Positions 9,047-17,955 of a DNA stretch of 37,731 bases are shown here, one piece after another. The first letter of the stretch is position 1. Each line of letters starts with the position of its first letter. The notes below the pieces were generated by a model, which worked only from the letters and a program-made list of their open reading frames with translations, was not told the origin of the DNA and did not search any database. Source of the stretch: JBCBWG01 sp039039985 (lineage in GTDB: Bacteria; Pseudomonadota; Alphaproteobacteria; Rhizobiales; Hyphomicrobiaceae); NCBI GenBank assembly GCA_039039985.1, contig JBCCOV010000023.1, positions 1-37,731 on the forward strand. The letters are read 5' to 3'. Made by a program: the position numbers and the translations under genes.

Positions 9047-10144
9047 CTAACCGTCCTCTTGATGTAGCAACACTGTTGACGTCAACAGCAACGCCACACC
9101 GACCGGGACCCAAACTGCCGCCCAAGGCGCGAGAACCCCCGCCGCTCCCATTTGCCGAGAGACCTCAGCCATCATGAAGAAGCCGAACGCGCCCCCCAAA
9201 CCGAGTAAAATCATAGACTGAATGCCCCCCGATCGAAATGACCGCAACGACACAGTCGTTCCCAAAAGGACCATCGCTATCAACAGGAACGGACGTGACA
9301 GCAGAAGGTGATACTGAACCAGATACTGATTCGAAGAAAGTCCAGCCTTTTCAGCGACTTCGATCAGACCTGGCAGCTCCCAGAACGACAGTGAAATGAC
9401 GGTTCCGACCGCGTCTCGAACGCGCTCGGGCGTTAGGTACGTACTGAGCTGGTAGGTCTGGAATTGGACAGGCTGATGACCCGGCCGCGTGAGCCATCCG
9501 TTTTCGATGTTCCAGTAGCCATTTCGCAACCGTGCCGCCGACCCGCTGATCCGTTCCGCGAACCCTCCGGTCTTGTGGAAGCGGAACGCCGTTACCCCCG
9601 TGAGAACCAGTCCACCTTCGGTAATCGCCGCGGCATGCAGTGCCGATGGGCCGTCTCGACCGTCCTGGCGAAACCATGAGCGCCGGCCTGAGGCCCCGAG
9701 AAACGTGGACTCACGGCCGTAATACTGCGCAAACAGCGCTTCCGATTGCGCCCGCGCATAGGCGGCCATGGGGTTGTAAACGGTCACGCTGAACAAACCG
9801 AGCACAAAGGCGACGAGAACACCGGGGCGCGCAAACTGCCAAACGCTCATACCGCCGGCCCGCATGACGGCCAGTTCGCTCTTCCGGTTGAGCTGGAGGA
9901 GGGTCGAAATCGTTCCGACAAGGACCGCGAACGTCAGCAGCAGTTCCGCATAGGCTGGGAGGCGCAACAGGGTTAACAGCACCACGCCCCACAACGTCAC
10001 GCCGCCGCCATATTTGCCGGACTGCCGCAACATCTCGATGAAGTCGATCATGAAGACCAGCAGGCAGCACAGCGCGAACACGCCAAAGATTGAGACCAGA
10101 AACCGCTTGGCGAGATACCAGGGCAGCGTGACACGGCCGAACAT
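9047..10144 (-). CDS. lptG: LPS export permease LptG
   Basis: Inner-membrane permease subunit of the LptB2FG ABC transporter, which extracts LPS from the inner membrane and passes it to LptC/A/D. The 365-residue protein has the YjgP/YjgQ layout: helices near both ends (about 10-115 and 270-360) and a periplasmic beta-jellyroll between them. The first part (LPWYLAKRFLVSIFGVFAL, then VFMIDFIEMLRQSGKYGG) is characteristic of LptG. It starts three bases after the lptF stop and ends five bases before the lptD start, so lptF-lptG-lptD is clearly one transcription unit. The ATPase LptB is not in the window. Confidence 0.94.
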   Translation of the reverse strand: MFGRVTLPWYLAKRFLVSIFGVFALCCLLVFMIDFIEMLRQSGKYGGGVTLWGVVLLTLLRLPAYAELLLTFAVLVGTISTLLQLNRKSELAVMRAGGMSVWQFARPGVLVAFVLGLFSVTVYNPMAAYARAQSEALFAQYYGRESTFLGASGRRSWFRQDGRDGPSALHAAAITEGGLVLTGVTAFRFHKTGGFAERISGSAARLRNGYWNIENGWLTRPGHQPVQFQTYQLSTYLTPERVRDAVGTVISLSFWELPGLIEVAEKAGLSSNQYLVQYHLLLSRPFLLIAMVLLGTTVSLRSFRSGGIQSMILLGLGGAFGFFMMAEVSRQMGAAGVLAPWAAVWVPVGVALLLTSTVLLHQEDG

Positions 10145-10147
10145 CCG

Positions 10148-11344
10148 CTATTCCCCCGGTTGACGGCGCGCAAACGGCGCGAATAGGCGTCTGCGAAACC
10201 CGCTGACAATGTCCTCGATCTGCCAGGACAGCCGGCGGCGCCATTCCGGCGTTGGACGCGGGCGTTCGTTGCGGTTGATTGCGAGGATCGCAAGGACAAT
10301 GACACCCAGAGGTAGCAGGTACATCAGCGGTGCTGCGCTGGCCTCAACCACGACAAGCTTGTTCAGTGCCAACCCGCCCAACCGAAGCAGCGCGGCCATG
10401 CCGAACCCCGCCATCAGCGCCTGGCTACGGCTTGTCCGGGTTGATTGCGCCTGCCCGACATAGGCCAGGGCAATCAAAATGAACGCAAATGGGTACAGGC
10501 AACTTGAGAAGCGCTCGTGGATCTCGGCGCGAAACTGGCCCGGATCACGCTTGTAGCGGGAATCGTTCGGATCGGGCCACATCAGCTCGCTGAGATAGCG
10601 TTCGCGGGGCTTCCAGCTGATCGCGCCAACCTTCTTCTGGAAGTTGTCCAGATCGAGCGCGTAGTTCTTGAACGAGATCAGTGTCGCAGGAGAAATCGGC
10701 TCCACTTGGCGCACGATGTAGCCGTCGAACATTTCCAGGAACGTTTCGTCGCCATCGCGGACAAGTTCGCCGCGCTGGGCCGTAATCGAGATGATCTCTT
10801 TGGCGTTCCGCGCGTCGTGGAACAGGATGCCGCGCAGGCTACCGCTGAGCGTACGCTCGCGAATATGGATGGAAACGCCGGATATCGGTGATGAAAACCG
10901 CCCCGGCTGCAACGCCTGTGAGATCAGATCCGAGCGCACCTCGACAATCATTTGCCGTACTTGCTTGAGCGATGCCGGCATGGCGTAGAAGTTTACGAAC
11001 GCGACACCTGCCGACACAACCGCTGCGAGAATCAGGAGCGGACGAGCGACGTGCCAGACCGTCGCGCCGGACGCCGTGAGAATGATCAACTCGCTGTCGC
11101 TGCTGAGCCGGTTCAGAATGTGGAACACGGCAATCAACAGTGCGATCGGTGCGATGAAGCCGAACAGGTTGGGCAATGCCAGCGTCGTCATCGAGATCAG
11201 CGTCCAGGCGTCCTGACCGCTGGATGTCACAATTTTGAGTTGTCGGAGCGCAAGCGCAATCCAGACGATACCCGTCAGCGATGACAGGATGAGCAGCAGC
11301 GCGCCGCCAGTTTGCCGAAACACGTATCGTGAGAAAATCGACAT
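10148..11344 (-). CDS. lptF: LPS export permease LptF
   Basis: Second permease of the LptB2FG transporter. The ATG at 11344 (MSIFSRYVFRQTGGALLL) gives 398 residues, and an in-frame TTG lies at 11359. N-terminal helices are followed by a periplasmic jellyroll (about 140-260) and C-terminal helices including AFILIALAYVGQAQ. The tail is long and basic. It is the first gene of the minus-strand envelope run and diverges from pepA across 246 bp, as in many proteobacteria. Confidence 0.93.
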   Translation of the reverse strand: MSIFSRYVFRQTGGALLLILSSLTGIVWIALALRQLKIVTSSGQDAWTLISMTTLALPNLFGFIAPIALLIAVFHILNRLSSDSELIILTASGATVWHVARPLLILAAVVSAGVAFVNFYAMPASLKQVRQMIVEVRSDLISQALQPGRFSSPISGVSIHIRERTLSGSLRGILFHDARNAKEIISITAQRGELVRDGDETFLEMFDGYIVRQVEPISPATLISFKNYALDLDNFQKKVGAISWKPRERYLSELMWPDPNDSRYKRDPGQFRAEIHERFSSCLYPFAFILIALAYVGQAQSTRTSRSQALMAGFGMAALLRLGGLALNKLVVVEASAAPLMYLLPLGVIVLAILAINRNERPRPTPEWRRRLSWQIEDIVSGFRRRLFAPFARRQPGE

Positions 11345-11590
11345 CGACTCATGCCCCAAGGCCCCACTGTCGCGCTGTCACGACACGATGGCGGAAAAAC
11401 GGCCCGATCGTCCGGCACCCTGTCTTCACCTCGGTTCTCACGCGATCTTGTCTGGTCAGCTGCTGGCAAAGTAGTGTCGCAGCACGCTTAACCCCAACAG
11501 CCACGCACAGCTTGCGCTGCCATGAGCCAGCCCGGCGCGTAACAAACCACGGTAACCAACCCGACGGTTGTCATCCCACAGGACACCTTC
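11345..11590. promoter_or_regulatory. Divergent lptF / pepA control region
   Basis: The 246 bp must hold the promoters of both lptF (leftward) and pepA (rightward). Visible structures are a TGTCG/CGACA inverted repeat at 11368-11385 near lptF, and a CAACC-CGAC-GGTTG hairpin at 11557-11570, about 20 bases before the pepA ATG. An AGGA Shine-Dalgarno precedes pepA. I could not assign a convincing -35/-10 pair to either gene. Confidence 0.45.
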
Positions 11591-13108
11591 ATGCCAAGCA
11601 CACTCTCCACAGCATTCGACGCTTTAACCAAGACGCCCGGACAGGTTGCTGTGATTTTGGTCGAGCCAGACCGCAAACTGTCGTCAGAGGGGCGCAAGCT
11701 CGACAAGGCGTGCGGCGGACAGATCTCACGCGCGCTGACGGCGGCCAACTTCAAAGGCGGGCGCAAAAGCGCAATTGAGGTGTATGCGCTGGAGGGCACT
11801 GATATCCAGCGCCTCGTTATCGTTGGCACCGGCGATGTGTCGAAGGCCGCTCAGCAGGACTGGATTGAATTGGGCGGCGTCATTGCGAACCAGTTGACGA
11901 CACGCAAGATCACCGCCGCGCATATCATTGTCGAAACGGCCTCCAAGGCCGAGGGAGATGGCGCCCAGGCCGCCGCTGATCTCGCACTGGGCGCCACTCT
12001 GCGGAGCTACACCTTCCGACTGCATCGTACGCAGCCAGAGCAGAACGACGCGCCACCGACGACGCTGTCAGAGCTCGTATTCCACGTCGCCAACGTCGAG
12101 GGCGCACAGGCTGCGGGCGGAACCAGCGATGCTGTTGCCGGCGGTGTGACCCTGGCGCGGGATCTCGTCAATGAACCGGCGAACATCCTCGGCCCGGTGG
12201 AGTTTGCAGAACGCTGCGAGGATCTGGCGAAGCTTGGCGTTGACGTTGAAGTCCTCGATGATGAGCAACTCCGCGAACTCGGCATGGACGCGGTCTTGGC
12301 CGTTGCACAGGGCAGTGACCGGCCGGCCCGCGTCGTCGTCATGCAATGGCAAGGCGCCAAGTCCAAACGCACGAAGCCGCTTTGCTTCATCGGCAAAGGC
12401 GTGTGCTTCGACACCGGAGGCATATCGCTGAAGCCGGCCTCAGGCATGGAGGACATGAAAGGGGACATGGGTGGCGCCGCTGCCGTGGTTGGCCTGATGC
12501 ACACGCTCGCCGCGCGTCAGGCATCGGTGAACGCTGTCGGCGTCATCGGCTTGGTCGAAAACATGCCTTCGGGTACGGCGACACGTCCGGGCGATATCAT
12601 TTCGTCCCTGTCGGGCAAGACCATTGAAGTCCTCAACACCGATGCCGAAGGCCGTCTCGTCCTGGCTGATCTGCTTTGGTACGTTGAAGACCGCTTCTCA
12701 CCACGCTTCATGATCAATCTCGCAACCTTGACAGGCGCGATCATCGTCGCCCTGGGACGCGAGTACGCCGGTTTCTTCTGCAACAATGATCGCTTGGCGA
12801 ACGACCTCTCCGCCGCCGGGGAGGACACCGCCGAGAAAGTGTGGCGCATGCCGCTGGCCAAAGGCTACGACAGGCTGATCGACAGCCCGAACGCCGACAT
12901 GAAGAACATCGGTGGCCGCAACGCCGGCGCGGTCACGGCTGCGCAGTTCCTTCAACGGTTCGTCACCGATGTGCCATGGGCCCACATCGACGTTGCCGGC
13001 GTTGCCATGGCAGCCAACAAGACGGACATTTCACCATCGTGGGCGTCAGGCTGGGGTGTCCGCATTCTGGACCGCCTGGTGTCCGATAGCTATGAGCGGT
13101 CAAGCTAG
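11591..13108 (+). CDS. pepA: Leucyl aminopeptidase PepA (M17)
   Basis: Cytoplasmic hexameric metallo-aminopeptidase that removes N-terminal residues, with broad specificity. Family M17 is also known for DNA binding in E. coli PepA. The 505 residues comprise the N-terminal regulatory domain (1-170) and the catalytic domain. Metal and catalytic residues are visible at K269, D274 (GKGVCFDTGG), K281, D292 (KGDMGG) and D351/E353 in the signature NTDAEGRL. It is divergent from lptF. The holC gene that often follows pepA is absent, and ppk2 lies convergent instead. Confidence 0.96.
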   Translation: MPSTLSTAFDALTKTPGQVAVILVEPDRKLSSEGRKLDKACGGQISRALTAANFKGGRKSAIEVYALEGTDIQRLVIVGTGDVSKAAQQDWIELGGVIANQLTTRKITAAHIIVETASKAEGDGAQAAADLALGATLRSYTFRLHRTQPEQNDAPPTTLSELVFHVANVEGAQAAGGTSDAVAGGVTLARDLVNEPANILGPVEFAERCEDLAKLGVDVEVLDDEQLRELGMDAVLAVAQGSDRPARVVVMQWQGAKSKRTKPLCFIGKGVCFDTGGISLKPASGMEDMKGDMGGAAAVVGLMHTLAARQASVNAVGVIGLVENMPSGTATRPGDIISSLSGKTIEVLNTDAEGRLVLADLLWYVEDRFSPRFMINLATLTGAIIVALGREYAGFFCNNDRLANDLSAAGEDTAEKVWRMPLAKGYDRLIDSPNADMKNIGGRNAGAVTAAQFLQRFVTDVPWAHIDVAGVAMAANKTDISPSWASGWGVRILDRLVSDSYERSS

Positions 13109-13121
13109 GCAGCTGTGCATT

Positions 13122-13365
13122 TGCGCTGAGCGCACTGGAGTGCTTACGTTGTAGACGCTTGTATTTCAGTGCGATAAAACGCTTAGGTTCCATAATATTG
13201 ATTATGCGAATTCTGGGTATGGGCGAATGGACAGATCGAACTTGTCCGTTTCCTCCGCAGGATCCGCCCTGAGCCATCCTGAGCCATTGCCTCTCAGCCG
13301 TTGCATGCTGCGACGGCTGAGACAGAACATAGGCGTCCCGTTGCACAAAGCCTGCGCTCAGCGCA
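13122..13365. repeat. Paired 13-bp palindromes and other repeats in the pepA/ppk2 spacer
   Basis: The near-palindrome TGCGCTGAGCGCA occurs at 13122-13134, and its exact complement TGCGCTCAGCGCA at 13353-13365. They lie 13 and 11 bases beyond the pepA and ppk2 stop codons, one on each side of the convergent spacer. Each can fold into a 5-bp hairpin with a 3-nt loop. Between them are an AT-rich 6-bp inverted repeat (CATAAT, attg, ATTATG, 13191-13206) and a perfect tandem 10-mer (CCTGAGCCAT, 13268-13287). The set could mark the 3' ends of both transcripts. Confidence 0.5.
13292..13322. terminator. 10-bp stem-loop in the pepA/ppk2 convergent spacer
   Basis: TCTCAGCCGT at 13292-13301 pairs perfectly with ACGGCTGAGA at 13313-13322 around an 11-nt loop. 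It is the strongest hairpin of this spacer and is placed to serve converging transcripts. Neither strand has a clear T-run after it, so factor-dependent termination or transcript protection is as likely as intrinsic termination. Confidence 0.45.
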
Positions 13366-13376
13366 CCCACGTCCCC

Positions 13377-14219
13377 CTACTCTGTGCGCCCCTGTAGGCC
13401 GGCGACGAGATCGACATCGATATCCATCTGCTGACGCGCCGCCTCCAGCACCTCGGCCGCGACGGGCGGCGGGGCGAGATCAACGTGCTTTCCAAGACAG
13501 TCGACGACAGCCTCCATGGCGGCAATGCGCGCATACTTCTTGTCGTTGGCCGGAATGACGGTCCAAGGCGCGAAATCGGTCGACGTCTTTGCGAACATCT
13601 CGTCGATCGCCTCGCGATAGGTCTCCCATTTTCCACGATTGCGGAAGTCCTCGAACGTCAGCTTCCAGCGCTTCAATGGGTTCTTGAGGCGATCCTCGAA
13701 ACGCTCCAATTGTTCGTCCTGAGAGATGTGGAAGAACAACTTCACCAACCGCGTGCCGTCATCAACGATCAGCCGCTCGAAATCGACGATTTCGCGATAG
13801 GCGGCGCGCCATCGCTCGGCCGGCGTCAACGCCTCGACACGCTCAACAAGCACACGGCCGTACCAGGAGCGATCGAAAGCGGCAATCGCGCCATGCGGCG
13901 GCAGCCGCTCCATGAATCGCAGCAGAAAATGACGGTCTAGGTAATAAGGGCGCGGCGCACCAATGGGCCAGACCTTGAACCCACGCGGGTCTAACGCCGA
14001 CGACATGCGCCGGATCGTGCCTCCCTTGCCGGCCGCGTCCCAGCCTTCAAAAACGATCGCCGCCGACCGGCCCTGCACCAGGTAGGCCTGTTGAATCTGC
14101 ATAAGCTTCAGCTGCAGCGCTTCCAGCTGTTTCTGATAGTCCTTCTTGCCGAGCTTGAGGCCGAGATCGACATCGGCAAGACGCTTGGGTACGTGGGTCT
14201 TCTTCTTTGTCATGGCCAA
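13377..14219 (-). CDS. ppk2: Polyphosphate kinase 2 family protein
   Basis: PPK2 enzymes move phosphate between polyphosphate and nucleotides in the cytoplasm. The single P-loop domain is complete: Walker A EGWDAAGKGG (residues 58-67), Walker B FDRSWYGRVLVERVE (D116), and the lid region (LKNPLKRWKLTFEDF and FRNRGKWETY). Length is 280 residues. The Walker B wording resembles the polyphosphate:AMP phosphotransferase branch, but class (NDP, NMP or both) should not be assigned from this alone. The TTG at 14219 has AGGA at good spacing. An ATG two codons later is the alternative. It follows the membrane protein gene at 14264 by 44 bp on the same strand. Confidence 0.92.
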   Translation of the reverse strand: MAMTKKKTHVPKRLADVDLGLKLGKKDYQKQLEALQLKLMQIQQAYLVQGRSAAIVFEGWDAAGKGGTIRRMSSALDPRGFKVWPIGAPRPYYLDRHFLLRFMERLPPHGAIAAFDRSWYGRVLVERVEALTPAERWRAAYREIVDFERLIVDDGTRLVKLFFHISQDEQLERFEDRLKNPLKRWKLTFEDFRNRGKWETYREAIDEMFAKTSTDFAPWTVIPANDKKYARIAAMEAVVDCLGKHVDLAPPPVAAEVLEAARQQMDIDVDLVAGLQGRTE

Positions 14220-14263
14220 TATCTGTTCCTGAGCGCGTGTGGTGGTCGGGCTCGCCTGAGCCT

Positions 14264-15034
14264 CTAAGCCGGTTCATGACGCGCAGCCGGCGCCAGCCAT
14301 TGCATGGCGAGGACGACCCGCACGACGGCAACCGTGTAAACGGCGAGGACAAAGCCTGGAAGGATATTTGTTGACGCCACGATCTGGACCGCAGGCACAT
14401 AATCTGCCGGAATAACGGTACCCAGCAGCGCTGCAATCAGCCCATCCGTGGCCTGGGTCAACTTGAAGAGAAACTCGCTCGCATCTGCCACACTCGGATT
14501 CCGCGCCAGATTGAACGTCGCGTCGTACGCGACATCGCCGAAGCCGGCGCTGGGCAGTTTGCCGGCCTGGGTCAGCGCATAGACCCCGGCGGAATAGAGA
14601 ATACCAAGCGGCAGGGACAATCTGAAATAGCCCCAGCGTACCGCCAGCATACCCCAGCTGAGTTTGAGGCGTAGCAGCAGCGTTGTCCCCACGAACACAC
14701 AGATCGCGAACAGGATGGCCGTCCAGTATAGTCGGTCCGGGTTGGTGCCAGAGAACGTCAGGAGCGCGACAAACCCCGCGACTGCGCTTTTGAACAGGGC
14801 TTCCGACGTCGTCCAGACGCGTGCCGCAGCCCGGCCGATGCCGGACAAGGCCTCGCCGAAGTAAAACGGGATCTCGTGGGCAAATCGCGCATACTCCAGC
14901 GAGATGGCGGCGGTCAGAGCCACCCCGATCGTCAGCAACGCAAACGCCTCGGGCGCGTGCGCTCCGATATAGGCGAACCCGACGATCAGCGCCACCTCGA
15001 CCGCGAACGCGAGAATATTGACGAAAATACGCAT
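14264..15034 (-). CDS. Polytopic membrane protein, function unknown
   Basis: I do not recognise a family. The 256 residues contain about six or seven hydrophobic segments (around 5-24, 29-47, 80-95, 103-122, 137-155, 195-213, 224-245). The ATG at 15034 follows TGAGGC. A conserved-looking polar stretch between the second and third helices (LEYARFAHEIPFYFGEALSG) may face the cytoplasm. The gene lies directly upstream of ppk2 and is divergent from mazG across 89 bp. A link to polyphosphate or phosphate metabolism is possible from position only. Confidence 0.7.
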   Translation of the reverse strand: MRIFVNILAFAVEVALIVGFAYIGAHAPEAFALLTIGVALTAAISLEYARFAHEIPFYFGEALSGIGRAAARVWTTSEALFKSAVAGFVALLTFSGTNPDRLYWTAILFAICVFVGTTLLLRLKLSWGMLAVRWGYFRLSLPLGILYSAGVYALTQAGKLPSAGFGDVAYDATFNLARNPSVADASEFLFKLTQATDGLIAALLGTVIPADYVPAVQIVASTNILPGFVLAVYTVAVVRVVLAMQWLAPAARHEPA

Positions 15035-15123
15035 GCCTCAGATACCACGGTTGGCAGGATCAATCGGTAGGGCTCGCCGCGCAAGCAAGCTCTGCCATAT
15101 CGGCGAAAAAGGGATCGTTTGTC

Positions 15124-16026
15124 ATGCATTTACGCCGCAGTGAACGAAACACCATTGAAGATCTGCGCGACGTGATGGTGGCGCTCCGAACGCCCGAGAC
15201 CGGATGCCCCTGGGATATCGCGCAGACATTTGAGACGATCGCTCCTTACACAATCGAAGAAGCTTACGAAGTCGCTGATGCCATCCAACGCGGCGACCTG
15301 GTCGATCTCGTCGACGAACTGGGCGATCTCCTGCTCCAAGTCGTCTACCACGCGCGCATTGCCGAAGAACGAGGTGCCTTCACGTTCGACGACGTCGTCA
15401 CGAGTGTGACCACCAAGATGATCCGCCGCCATCCGCACGTCTTTGGCGATGAAGAGACCCGTGCTGCCGGCGCGCAACCAGGATTCTGGGAACGCATCAA
15501 GTCTGAAGAGCGGGCGGAAAAGGCGGCACGACGCGCACAGCAGACGTCGCTGCCGGACTCACCTGCAGATCGACCCGCAGCTCCCAACACCACCTCAGAA
15601 GGCGCAGTAGCCTCCGGCGTGCTCGCCGATATTCCCGTCGCCCTGCCCGGTCTGACACGTGCCATTAAGTTGCAGAACAAAGCCGCCCGTGTCGGCTTTG
15701 ACTGGCCGGATATTGCGCCGGTCTTCGCCAAGATGAAGGAAGAGCTCAACGAGCTTGAGGATGCGGTCGCAGCAGATAACCCCGACGCGCGCGAAGCCGA
15801 AATCGGCGATCTACTGTTTGTCATTGCGAACGTGGCGCGCCACCTCAAGGTCGATCCCGAAGCAGCCATAAGGCGGACGAACCAGAAGTTCATCACCCGC
15901 TTCCAACGGATCGAGGCCATCCTGGCCGGCGATGGCCGCACACCGCAGCAGTCGGATCTCGCGGAAATGGATCGCTTGTGGGACCAGGCAAAAGCCGAAG
16001 AGCGGACAGCGAGAAGGCGCAGCTGA
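15124..16026 (+). CDS. mazG: Nucleoside triphosphate pyrophosphohydrolase MazG
   Basis: Hydrolyses NTPs to NMP and pyrophosphate, a housecleaning activity that also lowers the ppGpp response in E. coli. The 300-residue protein has two MazG domains. The first carries CPWDIAQTFETIAPYTIEEA and the EExxE-DELGD metal motifs (about residues 30-80). The second carries FDWPDIAPVFAKMKEELNE and AREAEIGDLLF (about 195-245). A 45-residue Ala/Pro-rich linker separates them. It lies convergent to hflX, the usual alphaproteobacterial arrangement. Confidence 0.95.
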   Translation: MHLRRSERNTIEDLRDVMVALRTPETGCPWDIAQTFETIAPYTIEEAYEVADAIQRGDLVDLVDELGDLLLQVVYHARIAEERGAFTFDDVVTSVTTKMIRRHPHVFGDEETRAAGAQPGFWERIKSEERAEKAARRAQQTSLPDSPADRPAAPNTTSEGAVASGVLADIPVALPGLTRAIKLQNKAARVGFDWPDIAPVFAKMKEELNELEDAVAADNPDAREAEIGDLLFVIANVARHLKVDPEAAIRRTNQKFITRFQRIEAILAGDGRTPQQSDLAEMDRLWDQAKAEERTARRRS

Positions 16027-16029
16027 AGT

Positions 16030-16066
16030 TGGGGGGATAGGCGCGTGAGACGACCGCCCCGCCCCA
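16030..16066. terminator. Imperfect hairpin between mazG and hflX
   Basis: In the 46-bp convergent gap, TGGGGGG (16030-16036) can pair with CCGCCCCA (16059-16066), and GGCG (16040-16043) with CGCC (16055-16058), leaving small bulges and an 11-nt loop. It fits a shared 3'-end structure for mazG and hflX, although no T-run follows on either strand. Confidence 0.35.
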
Positions 16067-16072
16067 TCAGGC

Positions 16073-17518
16073 TCAAGCGAGCGTTGCGAGTTTCGCCTCA
16101 AGTTGTCCGCGGCGTTCTTGAGACAATCTGAGACGAAACGACTGATTGCCGGCCTCATCGCTGGAGCGACTGAGAATCTCTGCGTTGTCGTGAATCCAGC
16201 TCAAGATGCGACCGTGGGTCGGCCCGACCGTCACGTCGAACTCGACGTCGCTCACACCCAATCGCTCATCGATGGCATGCCGTAGCGCATCCAGTCCCTC
16301 GCTCCGAAGCGCTGAGACAAGGACCGGATCGTCATTGCGCGCACCATGCGCACGCTGCACGGCGCAACGCGCGTCATCGGACAGCAGATCGATCTTGTTG
16401 TAGACCTCAAGCAACGGCGCCGCGTCAGAGGTGACGTCTATGCCCAACTCGCCCAACACCGACTCGACGTCGTGCCGTTGGGCTTCGGTTTCGGCGTGCG
16501 AGATATCGCGCACATGCAGCACGAGATCCGCGTTGACGACTTCTTCAAGCGTGGCGCGAAACGCGGCTACGAGCGTTGTCGGCAGATTGGAAATGAAACC
16601 AACCGTGTCCGAGAGAATGAACCTGCGTCCACTCTCCAGAACAATTTCGCGCATGGTGGGGTCTAGCGTCGCGAAAACCTGATCTTGCGCGTAGACGTTC
16701 GCATCCGTCAGTGCATTGAACAACGTCGACTTGCCGGCGTTGGTGTAGCCGACCAAGGCGACGATCGGATACGGCGTCCGCTTCCGCCCGGCTCGATGCA
16801 GCGCACGCGTGCGCACGACGACATCCAGTTCGCCGCGGATTTTGTCGATCCGCTCCTGGATCAGCCGCCGGTCGGTTTCGATCTGAGTTTCGCCCGGACC
16901 GCCAAGAAAGCCGAAGCCGCCGCGCTGACGTTCAAGGTGCGTCCAGGATCGGACCAGGCGGCCGCGCTGGTAGGTCAGATGCGCCAATTCAACTTGCAGG
17001 CTGCCCTCGCGCGTCCGGGCTCGCCGGCCAAAGATCTCGAGGATCAGACCGGTGCGATCCAGGACCTTCGCATTCCAGGCAGTCTCCAAGTTGCGTTGCT
17101 GGATCGGCGATACCGCATGATCGACAATCACCAAGCCTGCGTCAGCCTCGGAAATCAGCTGACCAAGTTCGTCGACTTTGCCGCTGCCGAACAGCGTCCC
17201 GGCCCGCGGATTTGGCACCGGGACAAGACGCGCTGCCGCAACCTCGATGTCGATTGCGCGCGCCAGATCAGTTGTTTCGACCAGCCGCTCGGACGGAGAA
17301 TGCAGGTCCGCTGCCACGCCCTGCCGCCGCGGAGCCGACGTCAGATGCGGCACCACCACGACACCGCGCGTTGACGGTGCGGCGTCGTCCTGCGGGACGT
17401 GCGCTCCGAAAACCGGCTTTTTGCGGTCATCCAGAATAGGCGTGGCGCCCTCCCTCGGGACAATCAGCCAGTACCGCCAGCTGCTTACAATCGCCAGAGA
17501 CGATCGGGGCAGCACCAT
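16073..17518 (-). CDS. hflX: Ribosome-associated GTPase HflX
   Basis: Binds the 50S subunit and splits or rescues stalled ribosomes. The HflX N-domain (TLFGSGKVDELG, then SPIQQRNLE) leads to the glycine-rich FGFLGGPGETQIE linker and the GTPase domain: GYTNAGKST (257-265), DTVGFI (about 304), NKID (about 374). Up to 481 residues. The start is uncertain. The ATG at 17518 has no good Shine-Dalgarno, and the first 27 residues look non-native. A strong in-frame GAGGGAGGG (17448-17456) is followed only by ACG, ATT or CTG codons, near where family homology should begin. It follows hfq on the same strand, the classic hfq-hflX pair. Confidence 0.93.
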   Translation of the reverse strand: MVLPRSSLAIVSSWRYWLIVPREGATPILDDRKKPVFGAHVPQDDAAPSTRGVVVVPHLTSAPRRQGVAADLHSPSERLVETTDLARAIDIEVAAARLVPVPNPRAGTLFGSGKVDELGQLISEADAGLVIVDHAVSPIQQRNLETAWNAKVLDRTGLILEIFGRRARTREGSLQVELAHLTYQRGRLVRSWTHLERQRGGFGFLGGPGETQIETDRRLIQERIDKIRGELDVVVRTRALHRAGRKRTPYPIVALVGYTNAGKSTLFNALTDANVYAQDQVFATLDPTMREIVLESGRRFILSDTVGFISNLPTTLVAAFRATLEEVVNADLVLHVRDISHAETEAQRHDVESVLGELGIDVTSDAAPLLEVYNKIDLLSDDARCAVQRAHGARNDDPVLVSALRSEGLDALRHAIDERLGVSDVEFDVTVGPTHGRILSWIHDNAEILSRSSDEAGNQSFRLRLSQERRGQLEAKLATLA

Positions 17519-17621
17519 ACGACGCAAGGGCCGCACGCGAACGTACGACCTGCATCATCTGCTGCTGCGTTCCGGCGGCCGGCTCAATCCAAACTGGATC
17601 CAAAACCGTCAGCCGGCGCAA

Positions 17622-17879
17622 TCACCCGCTTTGTTCGTCCTGCGCTTCCGAGCCGTCCATGAGATTGACCGGCTGATTGGGCATAATGGTCGAAATGGCG
17701 TGTTTGTACACCAATTGCGATATTCCATCACGCCGCAGCAAGACGCAAAAATTGTCGAACCACGTTACAATTCCCTGCAGCTTGACGCCGTTCACCAGGA
17801 AGATCGTCAACGATATCTTTTGCTTCCGAACAGTGTTGAGGAAAGTGTCCTGAAGGCTCTGGGCTCGTTCGCCAGCCAT
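17622..17879 (-). CDS. hfq: RNA chaperone Hfq
   Basis: Sm-like hexameric RNA chaperone that pairs small RNAs with mRNAs. The 85 residues show the Sm1 motif (LQDTFLNTVRKQKISLTIFL, VNGVKLQGIV) and Sm2 (YKHAISTIMP, the YKHA signature). A short acidic tail ends the protein, as in alphaproteobacterial Hfq. The ATG at 17879 is preceded by AGGA. The transaminase gene lies upstream and hflX about 100 bp downstream. Confidence 0.98.
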   Translation of the reverse strand: MAGERAQSLQDTFLNTVRKQKISLTIFLVNGVKLQGIVTWFDNFCVLLRRDGISQLVYKHAISTIMPNQPVNLMDGSEAQDEQSG

Positions 17880-17955
17880 GATCCCGGTCCTGCCTTATCA
17901 TGCTTGTTGTCAGACCCAAGGGACGGCCGAACGTTCAGCATCCCTCTCGATAGAC

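Noticed and set aside
13109..13376. CRISPR-like array because of several repeats
   Set aside because: Repeats are 10-13 bp, only two copies each, with no regular spacers and no cas genes nearby.
17427..17621. 64-codon minus-strand frame between hfq and hflX, TTG start
   Set aside because: No family, no ribosome site, mixed third-position composition, and it overlaps the HflX N-terminus. It might be noise around an uncertain hflX start.
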